From: Sphingobacterium sp. UBA7855
GTDB taxonomy: Bacteria > Bacteroidota > Bacteroidia > Sphingobacteriales > Sphingobacteriaceae
Length of the DNA stretch: 64,000 nt
Reading direction: 5' to 3'
Assembly (NCBI GenBank): GCA_002500745.1
Contig: DLST01000001.1
Span: forward strand, 124,001 to 188,000
The notes beneath the pieces were generated by a model. The model did not search any database. It saw only the letters and a list, made by a program, of their open reading frames with translations, and had not been told where the DNA came from. Position 1 is the first letter of the stretch. Each line of letters begins with the position of its first letter. Of the stretch, positions 18,070 through 28,381 are shown one piece after another. The translations under genes and the position numbers were made by a program.

Positions 18070-19317
18070 ATGACAATGATAAATCGGGTTGTATTTTTCT
18101 TCCTTTTACTGTGGGCAGGTCAATCTGTTCAGGGACAAACTGTAAAAAAGACATCTACTGTGCCTGATGAGGCAAGTAGAACGTTCTGGCTCCAGGAAAT
18201 GGACCGTATGCTACGGCCCGTATTGAGGAGTTTAGCACAGGATAGTCTTCGATTAAAAATGCCTCAGATGACATCCACGCAGGTGGATAACAAAGCGCAT
18301 CGGATTAAAGTGCAGTACGTTGAGGTATTGGGAAGGGTATTGTCGGGTATTGGTCCGTGGCTTGCATTGGATGGAGGGTCCAAAGCAGAAAGAAAGCTTC
18401 GCGATCAATACAGAGCGTGGACTGTTCAGGGACTAAAAAATGCGTTAGATAGCAATGCGCGGGATTTCATGCGTTTTGATCTGGGCGGACAACAGCTTGT
18501 CGATGCATCTTTCATTGCTTTAGGTTTTATCCGGAGTCCGTGGCTGTGGGATCACCTTGATGAACGAACCAGAAAAAATTTGATTGCATCGATCAAGATA
18601 ACGCGTCAATTTCGGCCTGCCTATTCCAATTGGCTGCTATTTTCGGCGATGAACGAAGCTTTTTTAGCTAAATACGCTACCGATTGGGATGTAATGCGGG
18701 TGGACTATGCCCTGCAGCAGTTAGAGCAATGGTATGTCGGCGATGGTATGTATATGGATGGTCCGCATTATGCTTTTGATTACTACAATAGTTATGTCAT
18801 TCATCCTTTTTTGGCTGGCATCATGGACATGATTCAATTGAAGACCAAACATTACGATAGCATGTTTGCTAAAATCAGCCTTCGTAATGAGCGATATGCC
18901 ATCATCCAAGAGCGGTTAATTAATGCAGATGGTAGTTTTCCGCCAACGGGAAGATCTGTAATTTATCGTGCTGCCGCCTTTCACCACTTAGCCGACATGG
19001 CGTTCAAAAAACGACTTCCTCAAGAACTGACCAACGGGCAGGTTCGGGGTGCACTGTCTGCTGTGTTAAAAAAGACCACCGAAAATCCAAGTACCTACCA
19101 AAATGGCTGGTTGACATTGGGCTTGTATGGTAGCCAGCCTGGCCTGGCAGATTCGTATAATAACCAGGGTAGCCCTTATCTCTGTTCGGTTATTTTCTTG
19201 CCTTTAGGCTTGCCTGATGATGATCCTTTTTGGACAAGTGAAGTGGAAGACTGGAGTGCCAAGCGGATTTGGTCGGGACAGGATTGGAGTAAGGACTATA
19301 GTAAAACTATTCAATAA
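18070..19317 (+). CDS. DUF2264 protein, short form (candidate exo-glucuronidase)
   Basis: 415 residues with signal peptide (MTMINRVVFFFLLLWAGQS). DUF2264 is seen in VEVLGRVLSGIGPWLALDGG, DLGGQQLVDASFIALGFIRS, NWLLFSAMNEAFL, DGMYMDGPHYAFDYYNSYVIHPFLAG and PPTGRSVIYRAAAFHHLADM. This is an alpha/alpha toroid fold. From memory, DUF2264 members have been placed in GH154 (exo-beta-glucuronidase); this is not certain. A second, longer DUF2264 gene lies two genes downstream. The protein ends where the longer one continues with a beta-sandwich, so it is a barrel-only form. Same operon. Confidence 0.82.
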   Translation: MTMINRVVFFFLLLWAGQSVQGQTVKKTSTVPDEASRTFWLQEMDRMLRPVLRSLAQDSLRLKMPQMTSTQVDNKAHRIKVQYVEVLGRVLSGIGPWLALDGGSKAERKLRDQYRAWTVQGLKNALDSNARDFMRFDLGGQQLVDASFIALGFIRSPWLWDHLDERTRKNLIASIKITRQFRPAYSNWLLFSAMNEAFLAKYATDWDVMRVDYALQQLEQWYVGDGMYMDGPHYAFDYYNSYVIHPFLAGIMDMIQLKTKHYDSMFAKISLRNERYAIIQERLINADGSFPPTGRSVIYRAAAFHHLADMAFKKRLPQELTNGQVRGALSAVLKKTTENPSTYQNGWLTLGLYGSQPGLADSYNNQGSPYLCSVIFLPLGLPDDDPFWTSEVEDWSAKRIWSGQDWSKDYSKTIQ

Positions 19318-19363
19318 GATAGTGGCTCTGAAACCAATATTTCAGGCTCAATTAACAGAATGA

Positions 19364-20701
19364 ATGAAAAGATATCGTAGTCAAATAGGTAGAATTGGAA
19401 TGCTGTGCGCTGCATTCCTCTTGATTCTTTGTGCCGTGCAAGGACAAGAAATTAAGGAAACAATAGCCGGAAACGGATGGGCTAAGAATACGGTCAACAC
19501 CGCTGTATTTCGAAAAAATTCCCTAACCAGCAACGGCAAATATCAATATATAGCCTATTACGATGGGCAGGGATATGTCGTTTTAGGGCGACGCCTACTT
19601 TCCGGTAAACTTTGGCAGCTGCGTCGCACAGGTTATACCGGCAATGCCAAAGATGCACATAATGTGATCAGCATCATGGTGGACCAGGAAGGGTATCTCC
19701 ATGTGTGCTGGGATCAGCACAATAGTCGATTGCGCTATGCGCGGTCTATCCATCCGAATAGTCTTGTGCTTGGTGAAGAGCGGATTATGGTAGGTCAAAA
19801 TGAAACACGGGTGACTTATCCTGAATTCTTAAAAATGCCCGATGGTCAGCTGTTATTTCTATATCGGGATGGTGGATCCGGGAATGGCAATCTTGTGGTG
19901 AATAGTTACGATAGTAAACAGCAGCAATGGAAACGTATCCATAGCAATTTAATTGATGGAGAGGGAAAAAGAAATGCCTATTGGCAAAGTTATGTCGATA
20001 AACACGGGACGATACACCTCTCTTGGGTTTGGCGTGAAAGTCCAAATGTAGCGAGCAATCATGATATGGCTTATGCTTGTTCAAAGGATGGTGGATTAAC
20101 ATGGGAGCGAAGCGACGGAATAAGATATGACCTGCCCATGAAAGCATCTACAGCAGAGTATGCTGCCCGGATTCCGGAACGGCACGAATTAATCAATCAG
20201 ACTTCCATCGCTGCTGACGATAGCGGGAATCCTTTTATTGCAACGTACTGGCGTGCTCCAGCATCAGACATTCCGCAATATAAAGTGATTTATTTAGAGG
20301 ATGGTCAATGGAAGGTGCGATCTTTTGATTTTAGAAAAACCCCATTTAGCTTAAGTGGTGGTGGTACAAAGGAGATTCCTATTGCAAGACCACAGCTATT
20401 GGTTCGGGGTAAGGATAAGAAGATTGCATTAACATTGATCTTTCGCGACCAGGAAAGGGGCAGCCGGCCTTCGATTTTGACGTTACAGGGTATGCAGCAA
20501 GCATCCCCCATGATTACTGATCTGTGTCAAGAATCTGTAGGGGCGTGGGAACCAACTTACGATACCGAGTTGTGGCGAAAGAAACGTAAAATTGCGCTAT
20601 TCGTACAAGCTACGGTACAGAAAGATGGGGAGGGATTAGCAGAAACGGAGCCCACTGCAGTAAAAGTGCTGGAATGGCGCGACAAAGCGAGAACAAAATG
20701 A
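19364..20701 (+). CDS. BNR-4 family secreted beta-propeller protein
   Basis: 445 residues with a signal peptide (about 1-28). The BNR_4 propeller begins with [39 protein letters not shown] and [20 protein letters not shown], followed by [12 protein letters not shown]. Repeated Asp-box-like blades follow ([15 protein letters not shown]). Relatives include polysaccharide lyases (PL24, PL25) and the alpha-L-rhamnosidase family GH145, which share the seven-bladed fold. Conserved His residues in the first blades are candidate catalytic residues. With GH105 and DUF2264 beside it, a role at a rhamnose-glucuronic acid linkage is likely, as hydrolase or lyase. It overlaps the next gene by four bases (ATGA). 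Confidence 0.8.
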   Translation: MKRYRSQIGRIGMLCAAFLLILCAVQGQEIKETIAGNGWAKNTVNTAVFRKNSLTSNGKYQYIAYYDGQGYVVLGRRLLSGKLWQLRRTGYTGNAKDAHNVISIMVDQEGYLHVCWDQHNSRLRYARSIHPNSLVLGEERIMVGQNETRVTYPEFLKMPDGQLLFLYRDGGSGNGNLVVNSYDSKQQQWKRIHSNLIDGEGKRNAYWQSYVDKHGTIHLSWVWRESPNVASNHDMAYACSKDGGLTWERSDGIRYDLPMKASTAEYAARIPERHELINQTSIAADDSGNPFIATYWRAPASDIPQYKVIYLEDGQWKVRSFDFRKTPFSLSGGGTKEIPIARPQLLVRGKDKKIALTLIFRDQERGSRPSILTLQGMQQASPMITDLCQESVGAWEPTYDTELWRKKRKIALFVQATVQKDGEGLAETEPTAVKVLEWRDKARTK

Positions 20702-22722
20702 TCAAATTAAGCAACATGAAAATAAAACAGAGCCTACTTAGACTGCTGGTGTTGAGCTGCGTTTTTATTGGATTCGCAACAACCGCTCTGAGCCAGAATA
20801 GTTCAGTTTTCGAAGTGAAAAATCCCGATTTTAAAAAAAGTCCTTACACTGGACTGACACGCCAGCATTGGATGGATGCTGCATCCTATCTGTTGGAAGG
20901 GGCATTTTCTGTCGTTAGCGACTTAAATAGTCCCATGTTGTTTCCCAAGCAGCCTGGACGTAGCTATCCTAGAGATGGGGTGCACAATGAAACAGAACGA
21001 CTAGAGGGTCTTTGCCGTACGCTTTTCATCGCTGTGCCGCTTTTAAAGAAAAATGCCGACTACGAGATCCGAGGTATTCGCGTAGCAGATTATTATAGGC
21101 ATCAACTGGAACTGCTATTGCATAAGGGCTCCGAAAGCTATATTGCTCCACTTCCAGAAAAAGGCGGACCGAGTCAAAAGCTGGTCGAATTTGGAGGTTT
21201 GGCTGTGGCGCTAATGGCAGCGCCTGAAGTGCTTTGGGATCCGTTGCCACAACATACTAAAGATGAACTCGCACAAACGATGCTGAGTTACGGTAATGGA
21301 CCAACGATACAGATGAATTGGCGATTTTTCAATATTATGATTCTAAGCTTTTTTAAAAGTAGAGGTTATCCTGTTCGGGAGGAGTACCTGAAGGATTTAT
21401 TGGAAAAATGTCTTCAAGATTATAGGGGCGATGGCTGGTATAATGATAGTCCTTACTACGATTACTACAGTATGTGGGCTTTTCAGCTGTATGGATCGCT
21501 TTGGGCTGCTAACTATGGTGCGACAATGTACCCTGAACTTGCTGCAAAGTTCAAATCGAATTTGCGTGATGTGGTGAAAAGTTATCCCTATTTATTTAGC
21601 CGTAATGGTGAAATGATTATGTGGGGCCGTAGCATTTCATATCGTATGGGGGCCGCAGTACCCTTTCCATTATTGGGGTTACTGGATGACCCTTCCATCA
21701 ATTATGGTTGGATGCGGAGAATTGCTTCGGGTACTTTGTTGCAATTTTTAGCGCATCCGGATTTTCTTTCGGACGGTATTCCCAACCTGGGCTTTTATGG
21801 CGCTTTTGATCCTGCGGTACAGGAGTATAGTTGCCGGGGAAGTGCGTATTGGCTGGGGAAATTCTTTTTAGGTCTATTGGTTCCGGAAAATAGCAGTTTT
21901 TGGACAGCTTCAGAAAATCAGGGTGCCTGGGATCGTCAGATTCCAGATGCGAAGGTGTTGAATACCTATGTGGAGGGAGCCCAAATGTTGATCACTGATT
22001 ATGATAGCATCGGTGCCTCCGAAATCCGATCTTGGAACACCAGTAGGGACATTGGCTATTATCAAGGGACGGAAAATTACAATAAGCTTTCTTATAATAG
22101 TGCTTTTCCTTGGCAGGCCGATGGCAAGAACGGGGAAATTGCAATGAATTATACCTTTCAGACCCAACCGGGCAAGTGGGAATCACTTCGTATGTATCAA
22201 TTTGGTGGGTACGAGGCAGGAGTTTATCGCCGTAGGGCGACCTTGGCCTCAGACACGAGTATCCATCTATTTTTGGCGGAACGGACAATAGCAAATGGAA
22301 TTTTGAGATGTGATCAATTACTTTCCGATAAGCCTTTGGCCTTACGGCTGGGGCATTATGCCCTCCCAAAATGGAAGGATTATCCTATCCTTTCAGAAAA
22401 AATTGAGTATAACGGCAATGAGGCGATGATTTTAGATAATGGGCAATACCAATTGGCTATGGTAAGGCTCATGGGTTGGGAGGGAATGGAAAACTTAAGT
22501 TGCCGAGGACTTCATCCTGTAGCGCAAGAGAGTGCTGTATTGAATTGTTTTGTAGGTGGAGAAAAGTCGCCAGGAAAATGGTATGTCACCTTGCAGTTGT
22601 GGAAGAAATCGGGAGAAAAATGGACGAATGAAGAGCTTTTTCCGCAATTGGAAGCAACGGATAAGAAAGTGGAAATTCGCTGGCGTAACGGAGAGAAATA
22701 CATCTTTCCCACGCGCATTTAA
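20698..22722 (+). CDS. DUF2264 protein, long form (candidate exo-glucuronidase)
   Basis: 674 residues from the ATG at 20698, which overlaps the previous stop as ATGA; an ATG at 20716 ([19 protein letters not shown]) also gives a signal peptide. The first 400 residues are the DUF2264 barrel: [63 protein letters not shown] and [20 protein letters not shown]. The last 270 residues form a beta-rich domain ([32 protein letters not shown]) as in full-length family members. It shares the barrel family of the 415-residue protein upstream but differs in domain content. Last gene of the operon before a strong terminator. Confidence 0.85.
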   Translation: MIKLSNMKIKQSLLRLLVLSCVFIGFATTALSQNSSVFEVKNPDFKKSPYTGLTRQHWMDAASYLLEGAFSVVSDLNSPMLFPKQPGRSYPRDGVHNETERLEGLCRTLFIAVPLLKKNADYEIRGIRVADYYRHQLELLLHKGSESYIAPLPEKGGPSQKLVEFGGLAVALMAAPEVLWDPLPQHTKDELAQTMLSYGNGPTIQMNWRFFNIMILSFFKSRGYPVREEYLKDLLEKCLQDYRGDGWYNDSPYYDYYSMWAFQLYGSLWAANYGATMYPELAAKFKSNLRDVVKSYPYLFSRNGEMIMWGRSISYRMGAAVPFPLLGLLDDPSINYGWMRRIASGTLLQFLAHPDFLSDGIPNLGFYGAFDPAVQEYSCRGSAYWLGKFFLGLLVPENSSFWTASENQGAWDRQIPDAKVLNTYVEGAQMLITDYDSIGASEIRSWNTSRDIGYYQGTENYNKLSYNSAFPWQADGKNGEIAMNYTFQTQPGKWESLRMYQFGGYEAGVYRRRATLASDTSIHLFLAERTIANGILRCDQLLSDKPLALRLGHYALPKWKDYPILSEKIEYNGNEAMILDNGQYQLAMVRLMGWEGMENLSCRGLHPVAQESAVLNCFVGGEKSPGKWYVTLQLWKKSGEKWTNEELFPQLEATDKKVEIRWRNGEKYIFPTRI

Positions 22723-22747
22723 CAAGTAGTAGCTGTAAAGTGTACCA

Positions 22748-22777
22748 GGGTTGCCAAAAAAATGGCAACCCTTTTTT
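22748..22777 (+). terminator. Rho-independent terminator ending the GH105 operon
   Basis: GGGTTGCCA and TGGCAACCC form a perfect 9-base stem around an A-rich loop, followed by six T. It separates the enzyme operon from susC/susD. Confidence 0.9.
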
Positions 22778-23185
22778 GTGGTCAAAGAAGGATATCCTTA
22801 TCACCTGTGTTGCTCGATTGAACGTGGCTTTTTAAGCCTGGCTGTTTAGACTATCGCACTGTCATGAAGTGGCTTATTATTGTTTAATATTGATTTTTCA
22901 GCATTTTGAAGCGAATTTCAACTCAATTGAACTAAAATCGAACACCAAAATCTGGCTTCAAAGGTAATTTTGTCTTGTGCTCAAAACAATTTTGGGCGGA
23001 ATTATTCACTTGTTTTCTTCTAAGATTTGCGCACTATTTTTTGAAGGAAACAAGGACACCAATTATAAACGACAAGCTATGAATTCAACTTGAGAAGCGT
23101 ATGCATTGAATATTCTGGCATTGCTAGGTTTATTCCAGAATCATTAAGAATATGAAAAACTAACCAAATCATTTATTAATAAATT
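22778..23185 (+). other. Long susC leader region
   Basis: No gene is seen. An exact -7 element TAATTTTG lies at 22965-22972, which would give a leader of about 210 bases. Within it an inverted repeat, ATTCTGG (23112-23118) and CCAGAAT (23135-23141), extends to 9 of 10 matching bases per arm with a spacer of about 10-16. It sits 45-75 bases before the susC start and could be an mRNA hairpin or an operator. Confidence 0.5.
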
Positions 23186-26100
23186 ATGTTAAAACATTAT
23201 TATAATCGATATTCAAAAAAGGGCATTTTATTGAACAGCCTTTTTCTGATAGCCCTATCCAGTTACGGGCAAAGTGCAAATGTGAAAGGGGTTGTTAAAG
23301 ATACCTCGGGCAAGGGAATTGCAGGTGTTACGATTCGCGTAAAAGGCGGTGCGGAAACTGTGCAAACTAATGGACAGGGGAATTTTTCAATTCAGGCATC
23401 CCCAGGTAGTACCTTAATCATCACCTCCGTTGGTTTTAAAGAGAAGCAGATCACCATAGGGCAGCAGGCCAATCTGGACGTTGCACTTGTACCTGCAGAA
23501 AATGTTCTGGAAGAGCTTGTGGTGGTGGGCTATGGTAGTCAGAAACGATCGGATATAACCGGTTCGGTCGCTTCAGTTCCTAAAGACCGTCTATCAAAGA
23601 TCCCTGTCAACAATGTCATGCAGGCCATTCAGGGTGCGGTGTCTAATGTGACGGTATCTCAGGCATCATCGATTCCTGGTGATGCGCCCTCGGTGCAGGT
23701 AAGAGGAAGAAATTCAATTAATGCAAATTCCCAACCTTACATTGTAGTAGATGGCATACCATTGTCTCGTACGGATGGCTCTATTAATGATATCAATCCC
23801 AATGACATTGAATCCGTCGAAATCCTGAAAGATCCTTCCGCTGTGGCTATTTATGGTGTAAATGGTTCGAACGGTGTGATATTGATTACCACAAAGAGAG
23901 GAACAACCGGTAAACCGTCCATTCGGTACAGTGGCTATGGCGGGGTAGAAAATATAGCGCACATCCTCGAACCTGTATCTGGCGAGGAACTGTTAAAGCG
24001 TTATGCGGAATATGCCCGTATCACCAACACGAGTTTGTACAATGGCGGTCCGGTGCGCAATCAATACGAGTATGACAATTATAAGAATGGCGTAACGACG
24101 GATTGGCTGGATGCGGTTACGCAGACAGGCGTCATACAAAACCACAATGTCAGTTTATCGGGCGGTAGTGAAAATGCCAAATATTTTGTGTCGGGCGATT
24201 ATTTAAATGAAAAAGGAGTTTTGTTGGGTTACAATTACAAGCGTTATTCGTTCCGTACAAATACCGATTTTAAGGCCACCAAATACCTTTCGGTGGGTAC
24301 GTCCTCCTTTATCGTTGCACACAATAGAGATGGTGGACGGGCTAATTTGTTGCAAGCTGCGGCAATGAGTCCCTACGCCAGAATGTATAATGAGGATGGC
24401 TCTTTAACACAATACCCGATGTACTCGGAGCAACTCTGGTCCAACCCTTTGTTGCCAACAACCTTAGATCCACAGCGCCGTCAATTTAACATTAGCCTGA
24501 ATGGCTATGCCGATTTGAATTTTGGTGAATTGTACAAACCATTGACAGGGTTGAAATATAAGTTGAATGCAGGTTACTCCTTTGTGCCGGTTAGAAACAA
24601 TGTATACGAAGGTGAGTCGGTATATAATTTTGCTGGTTTTGGACGCATAACCAATAATGAAACACAGACTTATACGTTAGAAAATATATTGACCTATACC
24701 AAAGATTTTGGTAAGCACCATATTGACTTTACCGGGCTATATGCGGCAAAAAGCAAATATTGGCAACAGGCAATTGCAACGGGCGAGGTTTTTCCCAATG
24801 ATGCACTTGGTTGGGGAAATCTAGGGGCGGCTTCAACGCAAAAGGTTTCTTCACAGGCAGATTTATACCGTTCGATCTCACAAATGGGCCGTTTAAATTA
24901 TGCGTACGATAGTCGTTATATGATGACCTTTACCGTTCGCCGGGATGGTGCATCCGTTTTCGGCAGAAACAACAAGTATGGTACTTTTCCATCCGCAGCA
25001 GCAGCGTGGAATTTGCATAACGAATCCTTTATGCAAAATGCCAAACATATTGTCAATAATTTAAAATGGCGTATTTCTTATGGTCTTTCGGGTAATGAGG
25101 CAATCGGTATTTATCAGACTCAATTTTTAATGAATTCGTATCCTATAGCGATGAATGGCTTGTCAAATACGGCCTTAACTATCCGAACCATGATGGGTAA
25201 TGATAATCTGCAATGGGAAAAGACGAAAGGGTTCAATACCGGTGTTGACTTTGGATTATTCAATAATCGGATCTCAGGTAGTATTGACGTATACAAATCC
25301 AATACCTATGATCTACTTCTTCAACAACGTCTACCCAATCTAACAGGTTTTGCCTCAGTATATTCGAATATTGGCAAAATTGAGAATAAAGGCATCGACC
25401 TGACTTTAAACACTAAAAATATCGTAAAAGATCAATTTAACTGGTCGAGTACAGTGGTTTTTTCGCGTAATAAAAATAAGATCACGGATGTATATGGCAA
25501 CGGGAAAGACGACTTGGGCAATCGGTGGTTTATTGGACAGCCCATCGGAGTCATCTATGATTATACAAAAGTGGGTATCTGGCAGGAGGAAGAGATCGCG
25601 TCGGGAGCGAACAAAGGATGGGATGATGCTGCGCAAGCGGGCGACCTTAAATTGGCCGATCTAAATGCCGATGGAAAGATTGATGACGGTGATCGATCTG
25701 TTCTTGGACAGACGACACCGAAATGGACTGCAGGTTTAACCAATACGTTTACTTATAAAGCATTTACCTTAAACGTTTTTCTCAATACGGTCCAAGGTGT
25801 ATTGCTTAATAATCCGCAAATTGGTGCTGCCTCGGACGAGATGGGACGTCGAAGCACACCTGCGGCCCTCGGATATTGGACGCCGGAAAATAAAAGTAAT
25901 GAATGGCGTTCGCTGGGGAATCATTCCAATGTTCATGGATATGGCTTTCCTTCCAATGCCAGTTTCACCCGTTTGAAAGATGTAACCTTAAGCTATACAA
26001 TGCCACAACCACTTGTGGAAAAAATTGGTGTTCAGGGGCTGACAGTATATGCAAGCGGTCGAAATCTGTATACCTGGACCAATTGGCTGGGATGGGATCC

Positions 26101-26194
26101 GGAGGCTCGGGATATCGGACGCGGTTCTACAGATGACAATATCAATTATCCAATGGTGAGGACGTATGTTTTAGGCATTAACCTTAGTTTTTAA
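23186..26194 (+). CDS. SusC/RagA TonB-linked outer-membrane transporter
   Basis: 1002 residues. It has a signal peptide (about 1-29), a CarboxypepD_reg-like domain (about 30-105, NVKGVVKDTSGKGIAGVTIR), a TonB box region (LEELVVVGYGSQKR, about 112-125), a plug (VQVRGRNSINANSQPYIVVD) and a 22-strand barrel ending in a hydrophobic aromatic residue (VLGINLSF). SusC proteins import oligosaccharides across the outer membrane with SusD as lid. It lies upstream of SusD with a 39-base gap. It has no N-terminal FecR-type signalling extension, consistent with HTCS rather than ECF/anti-sigma control. Confidence 0.96.
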   Translation: MLKHYYNRYSKKGILLNSLFLIALSSYGQSANVKGVVKDTSGKGIAGVTIRVKGGAETVQTNGQGNFSIQASPGSTLIITSVGFKEKQITIGQQANLDVALVPAENVLEELVVVGYGSQKRSDITGSVASVPKDRLSKIPVNNVMQAIQGAVSNVTVSQASSIPGDAPSVQVRGRNSINANSQPYIVVDGIPLSRTDGSINDINPNDIESVEILKDPSAVAIYGVNGSNGVILITTKRGTTGKPSIRYSGYGGVENIAHILEPVSGEELLKRYAEYARITNTSLYNGGPVRNQYEYDNYKNGVTTDWLDAVTQTGVIQNHNVSLSGGSENAKYFVSGDYLNEKGVLLGYNYKRYSFRTNTDFKATKYLSVGTSSFIVAHNRDGGRANLLQAAAMSPYARMYNEDGSLTQYPMYSEQLWSNPLLPTTLDPQRRQFNISLNGYADLNFGELYKPLTGLKYKLNAGYSFVPVRNNVYEGESVYNFAGFGRITNNETQTYTLENILTYTKDFGKHHIDFTGLYAAKSKYWQQAIATGEVFPNDALGWGNLGAASTQKVSSQADLYRSISQMGRLNYAYDSRYMMTFTVRRDGASVFGRNNKYGTFPSAAAAWNLHNESFMQNAKHIVNNLKWRISYGLSGNEAIGIYQTQFLMNSYPIAMNGLSNTALTIRTMMGNDNLQWEKTKGFNTGVDFGLFNNRISGSIDVYKSNTYDLLLQQRLPNLTGFASVYSNIGKIENKGIDLTLNTKNIVKDQFNWSSTVVFSRNKNKITDVYGNGKDDLGNRWFIGQPIGVIYDYTKVGIWQEEEIASGANKGWDDAAQAGDLKLADLNADGKIDDGDRSVLGQTTPKWTAGLTNTFTYKAFTLNVFLNTVQGVLLNNPQIGAASDEMGRRSTPAALGYWTPENKSNEWRSLGNHSNVHGYGFPSNASFTRLKDVTLSYTMPQPLVEKIGVQGLTVYASGRNLYTWTNWLGWDPEARDIGRGSTDDNINYPMVRTYVLGINLSF

Positions 26195-26233
26195 TGCTTA
26201 GACATTTATTTTTCAAAAATCAATTACATACAC

Positions 26234-27946
26234 ATGAAAAAGACGATTAACAATTATACCACCTTATTTTCCATATTGGCTTTGTTATCCGTAGGAGCCA
26301 GCTCTTGTGGTAAAGGCTATTTGGACGAGAAACCATATTCTAATTACGATGCAACGAATGTTGATCCGACGACAGTGGAGAACAGGTTGCTGGGTTTACA
26401 TTATAACTTTGCCCAGCTTTGGGGCTACAGTGGCAGGCAAGGATTTCTTTCCTGTTGGCAGATCGGGACGGATATTGCGAGTGCTGGATCGACAGAGGGG
26501 GTTGAGAATCCTTTTTACCAATATGCCGATCTCAATTCAGAAAATGGAGGCGTAAGTTTCTTGTGGGAAAAATGCTATGCATTTATTAATAATGCCAACC
26601 TCATCATTGACGGAGTAGGCGATAGCAATCCGAAGGCCGCCGCTGAGGCACGATTTTTTCGCGCATACGCCTATAATATGCTGGTTACTTTGTGGGGAGA
26701 TGTACCTCTGTTGACCAGCTCCATTAAAGTGCCTTCATTTAATTATACACGAACCGCTGTTGCTGAAATTGACAAGGTTATCGCCGATGATTTGAATTAT
26801 GCCGTGAAAGAACTTCCTGATCTTGCTACAGCGAGTACAGCTAGCCGAATCAATAAGGATATGGCGAGACAGCTTGCTGCAGAAGCTTTTTTACGTATTG
26901 GTATGCGTGACGCAAGCTATTTTGCACAAGCTGAAACGATGGCAACCGCTATTATCAATGGTGGTAACTATAAGTTGATTGAGGCACGTTATGGCAAATA
27001 CCTGGCCGAAGGTGGTGATTACTTTAGGGATATGTTTCGTCAGGGAAACATGCGCCGTAGGCAGGGAAATACCGAGGCCATCTGGACTTTTGAGTTGGAG
27101 TATAACCGAGAGGTTAATGGCGGTACAATAGATAACCCACAGCAGCGCCGGGTATGGCAGCCGGCTTACCACAAATGGGACGGTATGGTCAATGCTGATT
27201 CGCTGGGCGGAAGAGGAAATGGCCGTTTACGGTTGAGTAATTTTATGAAATATACGGTATGGAAAGGGCTGAAAGGCGATATCCGGAATAGCAATTTCAA
27301 TATACGCAGGACAACCAATTATAATCGTCCGAATTTCAGCGCAGAAATTGGTGTTGATGCGGATGGTTATCGGGTTGCAAAAGGTGCAGGAACTAAAAAC
27401 ATCGTCATTAAAACCGGAGATAAGGTCGTTCCTTTCCGTACCGATAGTTTGGAAGTCTGGTATCCATTTCCAACGAAATGGGGTGGTTATGATCCACTCG
27501 ATGATTTTGGTTATGCGCTGGTGAAAGACTGGCCAGTCATGAGATTTGGAGAAACCTATTTGCTGCGTGCAGAAGCTCGGTTGCGGCAGGGAAATGCAGC
27601 CGGTGCGGCGGAGGATATCAATAAGCTGCGTGATCGATCATTTAAAGCAGCACGCGCAGAGTCTGGTAATAATCAGTTAGGTAAAGTGGCCTCAAGTGAT
27701 TTGACGGTAGATTTTATCTTAGATGAACGCGCCAGAGAACTGATTTCAGAAGAGAACCGTCGGATGACTTTAGTCCGAACCAATAAACTGAAAGAACGGA
27801 TTTTACGCAATGGGGATGCGGGACCCGCAAATAAGATAACAACTGGTTTTCAGGATTATAACGCTTTATTACCTATTCCCTTAAGTGAAATTCAGCTGAA
27901 TAATAAAGACAGTGACAACCTGAAACAAAATCTGGGTTATAAATAG
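26234..27946 (+). CDS. SusD/RagB-family glycan-binding lipoprotein
   Basis: 570 residues. The lipobox is GASSCGKGY (Cys25), so it is lipid-anchored, presumably on the cell surface. N- and C-terminal SusD motifs: EARFFRAYAYNMLVTLWGDV (TPR-like helical part), WPVMRFGETYLLRAEARLRQ and LDERARELISEENRRMTLVR. It binds polysaccharide at the surface and caps the SusC barrel. The same operon as SusC is closed by the terminator at 27999. Confidence 0.96.
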   Translation: MKKTINNYTTLFSILALLSVGASSCGKGYLDEKPYSNYDATNVDPTTVENRLLGLHYNFAQLWGYSGRQGFLSCWQIGTDIASAGSTEGVENPFYQYADLNSENGGVSFLWEKCYAFINNANLIIDGVGDSNPKAAAEARFFRAYAYNMLVTLWGDVPLLTSSIKVPSFNYTRTAVAEIDKVIADDLNYAVKELPDLATASTASRINKDMARQLAAEAFLRIGMRDASYFAQAETMATAIINGGNYKLIEARYGKYLAEGGDYFRDMFRQGNMRRRQGNTEAIWTFELEYNREVNGGTIDNPQQRRVWQPAYHKWDGMVNADSLGGRGNGRLRLSNFMKYTVWKGLKGDIRNSNFNIRRTTNYNRPNFSAEIGVDADGYRVAKGAGTKNIVIKTGDKVVPFRTDSLEVWYPFPTKWGGYDPLDDFGYALVKDWPVMRFGETYLLRAEARLRQGNAAGAAEDINKLRDRSFKAARAESGNNQLGKVASSDLTVDFILDERARELISEENRRMTLVRTNKLKERILRNGDAGPANKITTGFQDYNALLPIPLSEIQLNNKDSDNLKQNLGYK

Positions 27947-27998
27947 CATTTTTCTACAAATTAAACGACTGTTTTCTGGGTGAAAGAACCTATTTGCA

Positions 27999-28039
27999 GG
28001 CAATGGGCTGATTCTCGAATCAGCCCATTGCCTTTTTTT
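27999..28039 (+). terminator. Rho-independent terminator after susD
   Basis: A 15-base perfect stem (GGCAATGGGCTGATT / AATCAGCCCATTGCC) with a CTCG loop is followed by seven T. Confidence 0.93.
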
Positions 28040-28079
28040 AGGATTAATGCTATTGTCGTATAACATTACTGATGTTTAT

Positions 28080-28298
28080 GTTAATGTATTTGATCAATAG
28101 TCATTACCGCAAGATCATCCGTTTTGGGATTGCCCTACTATTATTATAAGCCCGCATATTGCGAGTAGAACTAATATAGGCTCGTCCGTCTTACAGGTGG
28201 AGGATAATCATTTTGCGAAGAAAAAGTGCTTGTTAAATTTTATGCTTGTGCTGGACGATAATAAGGGAAAAGATAGTATGATTAAAGTTGCGGTATAA
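28080..28298 (+). pseudogene. Remnant of a GhrA-like D-2-hydroxyacid dehydrogenase (C-terminus)
   Basis: The frame ending at the TAA of 28296-28298 encodes SLPQDHPFWDCPTIIISPHI followed by ASRTN, then LLN and a DNKGK tail. In this enzyme family the C-terminus reads LDVFxxEPLPxDHPLW, then ITPHIAxxT, then LLNxVDxxxGY, so the order and spacing agree. The residues before it, VNVFDQ then TAG, align with LDVFxxE, so the Glu codon has become a stop (GAG to TAG is the simplest path). No catalytic or NAD-binding part remains. It lies just behind the susD terminator, suggesting loss of an old gene at this border. Confidence 0.7.
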
Positions 28299-28329
28299 TG
28301 CTCCGCTTGAAGACTGGAATTTTTGAGGA

Positions 28330-28363
28330 AAACCTACACTTTTTTGGATGAAAGTGTAGGTTT
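28330..28363 (-). terminator. Hairpin terminator after the DinB gene
   Basis: A 13-base stem AAACCTACACTTT / AAAGTGTAGGTTT with an 8-base loop lies 20 bases beyond the DinB stop on the reverse strand. The tail is U-rich only in part. Confidence 0.6.
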
Positions 28364-28381
28364 GGTCAACCCACTTTTGGG

